6,275 nucleotides of DNA, taken from positions 1 through 6,275 of the forward strand of contig CAIXZI010000422.1 of the NCBI GenBank assembly GCA_903923915.1, in the 5' to 3' direction. Both the position numbers and the translations under genes were made by a program. Source of the DNA: an uncultured Bacteroidota bacterium. GTDB lineage: Bacteria > Bacteroidota > Bacteroidia > B-17B0 > Aurantibacillaceae. Below the pieces are notes generated by a model. It was not told the DNA's origin and searched no databases. It saw nothing but the letters and a program-made list of their open reading frames with translations. Shown here one piece after another: positions 1 through 6,275 of the stretch (within the stretch, counting starts at the first letter, position 1; each line of letters begins with the position of its first letter).

Positions 1-2
1 AC

Positions 3-686
3 CGATATATTAAAGAAGTATTTAAATGCATTAATGAAAAATGCTTAGATACTGAATCTGCTTTAATAAAAAGAGATGCCTATTTTACTAGTTTTTTACA
101 TGCTTTTCAGTTCAATTACCCTTATTTAAAAATTAAATATTTTTTAGAACAAGTAATTGAAATTGATTCGTTAAATAAAACAGAAAACTTGGAGCCCTAT
201 TTTTATCTTTTTCTATTACAAATTTTGAATGGCGATTATTCAGGTAAAATTAACTACTTTTCTTTAAAACCTACCAAACATTATGAGCACGATGAAACAA
301 GCTATTTATACAAATTTTTAGAAGGAGTCAATTCCTTTAAAGAGGGTAGATTTAAAAGTGCCAAACATAAATTAATTTTCGTTTCAAATACTCATAACCA
401 AACTATCAACTCATGGGCTAGGCAACTTCTGGTTGTAATTAATTTTAAACAAGGCAATATTGATTTAGTTACCAAACTAATTGCACAAGAAAATAAATAT
501 CTTTTATCCGACACAAGCAAAACATTTTTCACACTAAACTCTTCTGTTTTTTTTATAGCGATTATTTCTAAACAATTATTTTTATCGATACCTGACAGAA
601 ACAAAAAAAGCATTAATAATATTAAAGTAATTTCACCTATTCATGATTTATTAATTAAAGAAATAAAAACTAATAGGACAATTTAA
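3..686 (+). CDS. 3' part of an uncharacterised gene; helical, TPR-like protein (5' end outside the window)
   Basis: The frame is open from position 3 to the TAA at 684-686, giving at least 227 residues with no stop, so the gene starts left of the window. The TTG at 189 could be taken as a start, but the uninterrupted coding-like frame before it argues against that. I do not recognise the family. The visible part is rich in Leu, Ile, Phe, Lys and Asn and looks mostly alpha-helical. Around fragment residues 102-132 the pattern YKFLEGVNSFKEGRF followed by SAKH resembles a TPR helix pair (small residue, then a turn with Gly, then Ala in helix B). Residues 137-167 (ARQLLVVINFKQGNIDLV) look like a second, degenerate one. 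No transmembrane segment or catalytic motif stands out, and the N-terminus that might name it is missing. The gene ends 46 bp before the next plus-strand gene, so co-transcription is possible. TPR-like is an inference from pattern; the coding call itself is fairly secure. Confidence 0.75.
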   Translation, partial: RYIKEVFKCINEKCLDTESALIKRDAYFTSFLHAFQFNYPYLKIKYFLEQVIEIDSLNKTENLEPYFYLFLLQILNGDYSGKINYFSLKPTKHYEHDETSYLYKFLEGVNSFKEGRFKSAKHKLIFVSNTHNQTINSWARQLLVVINFKQGNIDLVTKLIAQENKYLLSDTSKTFFTLNSSVFFIAIISKQLFLSIPDRNKKSINNIKVISPIHDLLIKEIKTNRTI

Positions 687-732
687 TAATAAATGAATTA
701 ATCATTTGATAACGATAGGGTAATTTTACTCT

Positions 733-2400
733 ATGATAAAAACAATAAAAATACTTTTTGCAGTTGCAATTTTATTTTTTTTGGAAAGAAATTGTTGCAT
801 TGCTCAAACTTTTACAAATTCTACCACAACAACATGCAATTCTGATTTTGGTACAGGGCCAAATTCTCTACAACAAAAATTAATTGCTGTTAGCGGATTA
901 CCTTCAAGTGGCTTAACAGCTGCAGGTACTGTTCTACAACAAATTAATATTAAGCTTGGTACTTCTGGTTGTACCGGCGATTTATCAACGTATTCTTTAA
1001 CTTTGGTAAATGCCGCACACACACAAACATTAACTATTGCAAACAAATTATTTTCCACTACTACAAGTAGTTATATAGATGTGCATTACCGAGATAATAA
1101 TTCATTAGAAAGATTAAGAGATTATACCACATTGGTTCAATGGGATTATTTACCACATTCTATTGGTTATTATAGAGTAGAAACGGCTGGAAGTTTTGCT
1201 AATTTTAATGATGGATCTGATCCAAATGGTAACTGGATTTTAAATGTTATTGAAAATACAAGCACAGAAGTTTCTTTTCAAAAAATAGACCTTGTTTTTG
1301 GCTCTCAAATTTTTGTATATGATTATGCAGCAGCAGGTAGCACTGCTAATAATGATTGTTCAAGCGCCTATTGTTTTGATTTAACGGGTGTAACTGTAGG
1401 TACAAATAATGGATATTCTGTAACAGATCCGCACTATCCAGGAAATACCGTTAATAGTTGCTCGTGGAATGGCGCAAACAATAATTCTGCCTGGTTCGAG
1501 TTTCAGGCATCGGCAACCACAGCTTACATTTCTTTAAGTGGTATATCAGTTGGTGCAAGCGCACAAGAAACGCAACCAATTATTGTTCAGGCTATGCCTA
1601 CATCATGCGCAACGCCAACACTTGTACCAACGGGAGGTTGTCCTTATGATTATACAAAAAATGGTTTATCTTACTTAGCCGTCAATTCTGATCCATATAA
1701 TGGTGGAAATGGAATATCAGATAATACAGAATTTAATTTATCAGGATTAACCGTTGGTCAAAATTACTATTTATATATTGATGGTTATGCCTCGGCTAGT
1801 TCAACCTTTTATATCGAAGGCTTATCGGGCCTAGCTAATTGTGTAACCGTGCTACCTGTTACGTGGCTTGATGTGCAAGCTAGTTGCTCTAACAATGGAA
1901 ATAATATTACATGGGCAGTTGCCAATCAAACAAACAATAAGTGTTTCGAGGTTTTAAAAAGTACAGATGGAAATACTTTCTATTCAGTAGGCATTGTAAA
2001 AGGTGATGGAAACTATCAAAGTACAAAAGAGTTTAAGTTTACTGATAATGAAAATAGAATTTCATTTCAAACCTATTATAAAATTCGTCAAATTGATTTT
2101 AATGGCAAATACTCAGATTCAAAAATTGTTTATTGTCAAGCAGGAAATACAAAGACTATAACCATTGGTTCAAATCCATTTACTTCATCACTTAATATTA
2201 TTAATTCGACTGGTGCTATAAACTTGGTTGAAGTGTATGATGCCATAGGTAGAAAAATTACAGAAGTGATTAACACAGAAAATGTAAATACATTAACAAT
2301 TGAATCATATAATTGGCAAGGTGGTGTTTATTTTATACACATTAACACCAATGACTTTAATAAGCCACTTATCATCAAAGCAATTAAAACAGTTGAATAA
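733..2400 (+). CDS. Secreted T9SS cargo protein with P-domain-like N-terminal region and type A sorting domain
   Basis: This 555-residue protein starts at an ATG and has a Lys-containing N-terminus plus a hydrophobic core (residues 3-17), with likely signal peptidase I cleavage after CIA, leaving Gln25. Residues about 27-190 resemble a proprotein-convertase P-domain: beta-strand pattern, TGDLSTYSLTL, then GYYRVE and FNDGSDPNGNWILNVIE, matching the family's GxYrP and DpNGxWxLxv motifs. Residues about 205-366 form a second beta-rich module beginning NNDCSSAYCF with NSAWFEF and YYLYIDGY, similar to ligand-binding or PPC-like modules common in Bacteroidota surface proteins. Residues 374-468 (VLPVTWLDV, CFEVLKSTDG, YYKIRQIDFNGKYSDS) are the FN3-like module that typically precedes T9SS tails. 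Residues 475-555 (SNPF, VEVYDAIGRKI, GGVYFIHI) fit the type A sorting domain. From family knowledge, such proteins cross the outer membrane by T9SS and are released or surface-anchored. No protease or hydrolase domain is visible, so an adhesive or binding role is inferred; the substrate is unknown. No clear promoter or Shine-Dalgarno lies in the 46-bp upstream gap. Confidence 0.9.
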   Translation: MIKTIKILFAVAILFFLERNCCIAQTFTNSTTTTCNSDFGTGPNSLQQKLIAVSGLPSSGLTAAGTVLQQINIKLGTSGCTGDLSTYSLTLVNAAHTQTLTIANKLFSTTTSSYIDVHYRDNNSLERLRDYTTLVQWDYLPHSIGYYRVETAGSFANFNDGSDPNGNWILNVIENTSTEVSFQKIDLVFGSQIFVYDYAAAGSTANNDCSSAYCFDLTGVTVGTNNGYSVTDPHYPGNTVNSCSWNGANNNSAWFEFQASATTAYISLSGISVGASAQETQPIIVQAMPTSCATPTLVPTGGCPYDYTKNGLSYLAVNSDPYNGGNGISDNTEFNLSGLTVGQNYYLYIDGYASASSTFYIEGLSGLANCVTVLPVTWLDVQASCSNNGNNITWAVANQTNNKCFEVLKSTDGNTFYSVGIVKGDGNYQSTKEFKFTDNENRISFQTYYKIRQIDFNGKYSDSKIVYCQAGNTKTITIGSNPFTSSLNIINSTGAINLVEVYDAIGRKITEVINTENVNTLTIESYNWQGGVYFIHINTNDFNKPLIIKAIKTVE

Positions 2401-2488
2401 TAAAACATCTTATTTGATTATTTTTATCATTATATAATTGCTAATTCCTTCAGGAAACATTTTCAACTATTGATTATTTACTTTTAAT

Positions 2489-2519
2489 AAAAAAACCTTT
2501 CTCTGTTTAGAGAAAGGTT
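2489..2519 (-). terminator. Rho-independent terminator, oriented for minus-strand transcription
   Basis: Positions 2494-2504 (AACCTTTCTCT) and 2509-2519 (AGAGAAAGGTT) form a perfect 11-bp stem with the 4-nt loop 2505-2508. On the minus strand the stem runs directly into seven T residues (complement of the A run 2489-2495, two of which belong to the stem), the classic intrinsic terminator layout. On the plus strand the hairpin is followed by AAGTAAACTGG with no T-tract, so it should work poorly for the plus-strand gene ending at 2400. It is the only strong terminator seen downstream of pyc, but it lies 267 nt beyond that gene's stop codon. Confidence 0.75.
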
Positions 2520-2549
2520 AAGTAAACTGGTTTAGATTAATCGAGGTTA

Positions 2550-2576
2550 TTTTACAACCCTACTAAATTTGTAAAA
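2550..2576. repeat. Small inverted repeat in the convergent spacer
   Basis: TTTTACAA at 2550-2557 is the exact reverse complement of TTGTAAAA at 2569-2576, with an 11-nt loop. The stem has only one G-C pair, so as RNA it would be weak, and it has no adjacent T-tract. It could be a secondary element of a transcript ending at the terminator at 2489-2519, or a chance match in AT-rich DNA. Confidence 0.3.
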
Positions 2577-2786
2577 CAATTCTAACCACTAGAGCTCAAT
2601 TAAAAACACTTTTAGATTACAAGGCAAATTTACTTTTTTTGATTTAACTTACAGTAGTATAAACTTCATTATTTTTAATACGCAAAAATAATACGTATAT
2701 ATTTATTTGTTTTTTACTATATTTATCAATATGTTAAAATATTAACTAATAGGACAAATTAAATACAATTTAAATGCGATTTACAT

Positions 2787-5700
2787 CTACTTCAATTTTA
2801 CTATCAAATCTTGTAACTCTACTAAAGTATTTTCTTTTAGTGCAATCAGATTAATAATTCCTTTATGGTTAGAAACAACCGTGTTTTCCATTTTCATAGC
2901 TTCAATGGTAAATAAAGGTTGGTTTACGGTTATACTATCGCCTTCTTTAACCCAAATTTTACTTAATAAACCTGGTAATGGAGCACCAATTTCATTTTCA
3001 GAAACTGCCTTTTTATTTTGATTTTCTGTAGATTTAACGTTACTGTCTTTTACCTCAATAGCTCTAGTTTGTCCGTTTAATTTAAAATATACTGATCTAA
3101 AACCTTTTTCATCCGGTTCCGATTTATACAAAAACTTAACAATCAATGTTTTTCCTCTAGCAATTTTTATTAAGATTTCTTCATTTGGAATTAGTCCATA
3201 AAAAAAGGCTTTACTAGGTATAACACTTACATCGCCCCATTTTTTGGTGTTCTTAAAATAATCTTCAAATACTTTTGGATAAAGTAGATATGATAAAAAA
3301 TCTTCTATCTCTAAGTCATGAGAGAATTTATTTCTAAAGTCTAACAGCTCCTTCTCAAAATCAACCGGCTTTAAATGTTTATTAGGTAAATCGATAAATG
3401 GGACTTCATTTTTTAAAACCATTTTTTGAAACTCTTTTGGCCAACCTCCATCAGGTTGTCCAAGTTCGCCTTTTAGCATACCTTTTACTGAATTAGGAAA
3501 TGAAATAGTATCTCCTTTTTCTAAAACATCTTTTTTAGTAAGATTACTATTAACCATAAACATGGCTAAATCACCAACTACTTTAGATGATGGGGTAACT
3601 TTTACAATATCACCAAAAAGCTCGTTCGCATCTTTGTAGGCTTGTTTTATATCATCCATTCTATCTGCTAGCCCTAACGAATATGCCTGAGGTTTTAAAT
3701 TTGAATATTGTCCGCCCGGAATTTCGTGCTGATACACTTCTGCTGTACTTGCTTTTAAATCTGCTTCAAATGGGTAATAATATTCTCTAATACTCTCCCA
3801 ATAATTACTGTAAGAGTTAAGCAGGGCAATATCAAAATCAGAATGGCGTGGGGTTCCTCTAAGCGCCTCTACCAACACATTAAAATTAGGTTGCGAGGTT
3901 AAACCAGACATTGATGATAATGCAACATCTATAATATCAACCCCAGCTTCAACAGCCTTTAAATACGTGGCAGATTGTATGCCAGCTGTATCATGCGTAT
4001 GGAGATGAATTGGAATTTGAATTGATTTTTTTAATTCGCTAATTAATTTTTCTGCAGCGTATGGTTTTAAAAGACCCGCCATATCTTTTATACATAAAAT
4101 ATGTGCTCCGGTATCTTCAATTCTTTTGGCTAGATCTAAATAATAATTTAAACTAAATTTTGGTCTATCCGACTTTAACATGTCACCTGTGTAACCCATA
4201 GCCACTTCTGCAATAGAATTGGTATTTTTAATAACGGCATTTATACTAGTGCGCATGTTATCAATACTATTTAAAGAATCAAAAATCCGAAAAACATCAA
4301 CACCTTTTATAGCAGAAACTTCGATAAATTTTTCAACTACATTATCAGGATAAGCTGTATAACCAACTGCATTTGCACCGCGTATAAGCATTTGCAATAA
4401 TACGTTTGGCATAGCTTTTCTAAGCAATTCTAATCGCTCCCAAGGGCTTTCATTTAAGAAACGCATAGCTACATCAAATGTTGCTCCACCCCATACTTCC
4501 ATCGAAAACATTTGTGGGAAATGTTTCGTAAATGACTCTGCAAAGGGCAACATATCAGTTGTTCTAACACGTGTTGCCAATAAAGATTGGTGCGCATCTC
4601 GTAAAGTACAATCGGTATATAAAATTTCATTTCGACTTTTTATCCACTTAGAAAATTCAATTGGCTTTAATTTTTCAAGGAGTTGTTTAGTACCCTCTGG
4701 GTAAATATCAATAGCCGAGCTATCTGGCAATTTTGGATTTACAAATATTTTATTTGGTATAATTACTTTTACATCAGGATTACCATTTACAATTGTATCT
4801 GCTAAATATTTTAAAACATTTGTGCCACTATCTGCCTTCTTTTTAAGCTTAGTTAGTTCGGGATGCTCACCAATAAAATTTACCGTAATATTTCCTTTTT
4901 GAAAATCATCATGCAAAATTAAATTTTCTAAAAACGGAATATTGGTTTTTACACCGCGTATCCTAAATTCACGTAATGTTCTTAATAGTCTTAAGCTAGT
5001 TCCTTTTAAAGTTCTTCCTTTCGCGGTTACTTTTACCAACATTGAATCAAAAAAGGGAGAAATTTTAACACCGGCATATGAACTGCCTTCATCTATTCTT
5101 ATACCATATCCACCGGCATTTCTGTAGGCAACAATAGTTCCGTAATCAGGTTTAAAATTATCCTCTGGGTCTTCGGTTGTTATTCTACACTGAATAGCAA
5201 ATCCTTTGCAAACTATACTTTCTTGATTTTGAATAAATATGCCCGGGCTTGAAAGTTCGTGCCCACTAGCTATTAAAATCTGACTTCTTACAATATCTAT
5301 ACCTGTTACTTCTTCCGTTACCGTATGCTCTACTTGAATTCGAGGATTAACTTCTATGAAATAAATATTTTCGTTTTTATCGACCAAAAATTCTACTGTA
5401 CCTGCGTTATTATAGCTAACCTCTTTGGCAATGCTTAATGCGTAAGCATATAATTTATTTTTTGTTTCTTGTTTAAGATTAGGAGCCGGTGCAATTTCAA
5501 CCACCTTTTGAAATCTACGCTGCACACTACAATCTCGCTCGTATAAATGGACAATATTGCCATGCTTATCGCCTAATATTTGCACCTCTATGTGCTTTGG
5601 GCTTTCAATAAATTTTTCAATAAATATTGTATCATCCCCAAAGGCTGTTTTAGCTTCACGTTTTGCCTCATTAAACATTTGTTCAAGTAGTGTTTCTTCC

Positions 5701-6224
5701 CTAACAACCCGCATGCCCCTACCTCCACCACCTGCGGCAGCTTTTAGCATTATTGGAAACCCAACTTTTTTAGCTTCAGTTAATGCAATAGAAAAAGAAA
5801 TTAAATCTATCTTACTGTCTGAAATTAAAGGAACATTCGCTTTTAAAGCCACTCTTTTTGCTGCAACTTTATCGCCCAGCTGCGCCATAATTTCGGGATC
5901 AGGACCAACCCATAAAATATTTTCTTCCCTGCACCTAGTTGCAAAGTTTACATTTTCAGAGAGAAAGCCGTACCCAGGGTGAATAGCGTCGACCTGCTCT
6001 CGTTTAGCTACTGATATTATTTCCTCAACATCTAAATAAGGTTTTAACGGATCTGAATCTTTACCAATTTGATAAGCCTCATCAGCTTTATACCTGTGTA
6101 ATGAATAGCGATCTTCAAATGTATAAACAGCTACTGTTTTAATATTTAGCTCATTGGCTGCCCTAAAAATTCTGATGGCAATTTCACCTCTATTAGCTAC
6201 TAAAAGTTTAGATATTGTTTTCAT
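2787..6224 (-). CDS. pyc: Pyruvate carboxylase, single-chain biotin enzyme
   Basis: The product (1145 residues from the ATG at 6224) carries out ATP- and bicarbonate-dependent carboxylation of pyruvate to oxaloacetate, replenishing the TCA cycle and feeding gluconeogenesis in the cytoplasm. Domain order is that of complete pyruvate carboxylases, at the usual length of about 1150. Biotin carboxylase spans about 5-455, with LLVANRGEIAIRIFRA near the N-terminus, the ATP-grasp glycine loop GGGGRGM (165-171), ERDCSVQRR (229-237) and EVNPRIQVEH (291-300). The carboxyltransferase spans about 532-790 and continues into the conserved carboxylase region to about 1005. It has TLRDAHQSLLATR with Arg542 and metal-ligand Asp543, Lys713 in CIKDMAG as the expected carbamylated lysine, metal histidines 740 and 742 in HLHTHDTAG, and Thr877 in VTPSSKVVGD. 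The biotin carrier domain spans about 1077-1145 and has EAMKMENTV with biotinyl Lys1111 (codon 2892-2894), 34 residues from the C-terminus. All key residues are present. The frame opens further to a TTG at 6245, but the ATG aligns with the family start and the TTG lies inside a likely -7 box. Stop is TAG at 2787-2789. No biotin ligase or partner gene is in view. Confidence 0.96.
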   Translation of the reverse strand: MKTISKLLVANRGEIAIRIFRAANELNIKTVAVYTFEDRYSLHRYKADEAYQIGKDSDPLKPYLDVEEIISVAKREQVDAIHPGYGFLSENVNFATRCREENILWVGPDPEIMAQLGDKVAAKRVALKANVPLISDSKIDLISFSIALTEAKKVGFPIMLKAAAGGGGRGMRVVREETLLEQMFNEAKREAKTAFGDDTIFIEKFIESPKHIEVQILGDKHGNIVHLYERDCSVQRRFQKVVEIAPAPNLKQETKNKLYAYALSIAKEVSYNNAGTVEFLVDKNENIYFIEVNPRIQVEHTVTEEVTGIDIVRSQILIASGHELSSPGIFIQNQESIVCKGFAIQCRITTEDPEDNFKPDYGTIVAYRNAGGYGIRIDEGSSYAGVKISPFFDSMLVKVTAKGRTLKGTSLRLLRTLREFRIRGVKTNIPFLENLILHDDFQKGNITVNFIGEHPELTKLKKKADSGTNVLKYLADTIVNGNPDVKVIIPNKIFVNPKLPDSSAIDIYPEGTKQLLEKLKPIEFSKWIKSRNEILYTDCTLRDAHQSLLATRVRTTDMLPFAESFTKHFPQMFSMEVWGGATFDVAMRFLNESPWERLELLRKAMPNVLLQMLIRGANAVGYTAYPDNVVEKFIEVSAIKGVDVFRIFDSLNSIDNMRTSINAVIKNTNSIAEVAMGYTGDMLKSDRPKFSLNYYLDLAKRIEDTGAHILCIKDMAGLLKPYAAEKLISELKKSIQIPIHLHTHDTAGIQSATYLKAVEAGVDIIDVALSSMSGLTSQPNFNVLVEALRGTPRHSDFDIALLNSYSNYWESIREYYYPFEADLKASTAEVYQHEIPGGQYSNLKPQAYSLGLADRMDDIKQAYKDANELFGDIVKVTPSSKVVGDLAMFMVNSNLTKKDVLEKGDTISFPNSVKGMLKGELGQPDGGWPKEFQKMVLKNEVPFIDLPNKHLKPVDFEKELLDFRNKFSHDLEIEDFLSYLLYPKVFEDYFKNTKKWGDVSVIPSKAFFYGLIPNEEILIKIARGKTLIVKFLYKSEPDEKGFRSVYFKLNGQTRAIEVKDSNVKSTENQNKKAVSENEIGAPLPGLLSKIWVKEGDSITVNQPLFTIEAMKMENTVVSNHKGIINLIALKENTLVELQDLIVKLK

Positions 6225-6242
6225 ATTATATTTTGATGCTAG

Positions 6243-6250
6243 CAAATTTA
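6243..6250 (-). promoter_or_regulatory. Candidate Bacteroidota -7 promoter box for pyc
   Basis: On the minus strand these bases read TAAATTTG, a perfect match to the Bacteroidota sigma-ABfr -7 consensus TAnnTTTG. The box ends 18 nt before the pyc ATG at 6224, which would give a short leader of roughly 10-13 nt. The stretch just before the ATG is A/T-rich (ATCAAAATATAAT), as is common for Bacteroidota translation starts, with no Shine-Dalgarno. The -33 TTTG element would fall at the window edge (about 6270-6275); the visible bases TTAAT are at best a weak match, so it cannot be judged. The -7 pattern is expected by chance a few times in a sequence this AT-rich; its position is the main support. 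Confidence 0.4.
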
Positions 6251-6275
6251 ATCAGATTGATATTTATATAATTAA

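Larger units (their letters stand above)
2401..2786. other. 386-bp spacer between convergent genes, no protein-coding gene seen
   Basis: This very AT-rich stretch separates the stop of the secreted protein gene from the stop of pyc. It contains the minus-strand terminator at 2489-2519, an 8-bp inverted repeat at 2550-2576, a minus-strand TAAATTTG (2625-2632) and a plus-strand TAAATTTG (2564-2571) that match the Bacteroidota -7 box, and a 19-nt near-copy (2744-2762) of the end of the left-edge gene. The open frames inside are a few tens of codons at most and show no recognisable protein. I see no tRNA, CRISPR repeat or insertion sequence end. Confidence 0.7.

Noticed and set aside
392..613. 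Minus-strand open frame of 73 codons
   Set aside because: It lies wholly opposite the left-edge plus-strand gene, has no recognisable protein features, and is best explained as a shadow frame.
705..728. TTTG (705-708) plus TAATTTTA (721-728) as a promoter for the secreted protein gene
   Set aside because: The spacing of 12 nt is well below that of Bacteroidota promoters, the -7 box has a mismatch at the final G, and transcription would begin at or past the ATG.
733..810. Secreted protein as a lipoprotein, because Cys21 and Cys22 lie near the end of the hydrophobic segment
   Set aside because: The residues before the cysteines are LERN, which does not fit a lipobox; CIA followed by Gln is a normal signal peptidase I site in Bacteroidota, and the protein has a T9SS sorting tail.
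804..1058. Minus-strand open frame of 84 codons
   Set aside because: It is antisense to the P-domain region of the secreted protein gene; the plus frame carries the domain motifs.
2564..2571. Plus-strand TAAATTTG as a promoter in the spacer
   Set aside because: No -33 element sits at the expected distance upstream and no plus-strand gene follows; such matches are expected by chance in AT-rich DNA.
2678..2698. ATACG / CGTAT inverted repeat as a pyc terminator near its stop
   Set aside because: The stem has only 5 bp with an 11-nt loop and no adjacent T-tract on the minus strand; the hairpin at 2494-2519 is far stronger.
4942..5127. Plus-strand open frame of 61 codons
   Set aside because: It is antisense to the biotin carboxylase part of pyc, with no independent support.
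5557..5982. Plus-strand open frame of 141 codons
   Set aside because: It is antisense to the conserved ATP-grasp region of pyc. Its Ser-, Ala- and Pro-rich sequence (MPLPPPPAAAFS) is the antisense of the glycine loop, not a real protein.

Overview
The window looks like a piece of a low-GC Bacteroidota chromosome (Flavobacteriia, Chitinophagia or a relative). The support is strong AT-richness in genes and spacers, a secreted protein ending in a type IX secretion (T9SS) type A C-terminal sorting domain, A/T-rich leaders without clear Shine-Dalgarno sequences, and matches to the Bacteroidota -7 promoter box TAnnTTTG. The finer taxon cannot be read from the sequence.

Layout. Positions 3-686 (+) hold the 3' part of a gene cut by the left edge; its product looks helical with TPR-like hairpins and has no assignable function. 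After a 46-bp gap, 733-2400 (+) encodes a 555-residue exported protein: signal peptide, P-domain-like beta-sandwich, a second cysteine-containing beta-rich module, an FN3-like module and the T9SS sorting tail. Positions 2401-2786 are a 386-bp spacer between convergent genes, with a strong hairpin whose T-tract faces the minus strand. Positions 2787-6224 (-) encode a full-length, apparently intact single-chain pyruvate carboxylase (biotin carboxylase, carboxyltransferase and biotin carrier domains). Its start is better placed at the ATG at 6224 than at the upstream TTG at 6245, because that TTG is part of a perfect -7 promoter match.

How the genes relate. The two plus-strand genes are close enough to be co-transcribed, but nothing shows a shared function. 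The pyruvate carboxylase is an unrelated central-metabolism gene (anaplerotic oxaloacetate supply) facing them.

I found no convincing undescribed multi-gene system here: no CRISPR, insertion sequence, tRNA, rRNA or defence cassette. The points most worth a second look are the spacer, where the minus-strand terminator lies about 270 nt beyond the carboxylase stop and could end a long 3' UTR or a separate small RNA, and the P-domain architecture of the T9SS cargo, which lacks any protease domain.
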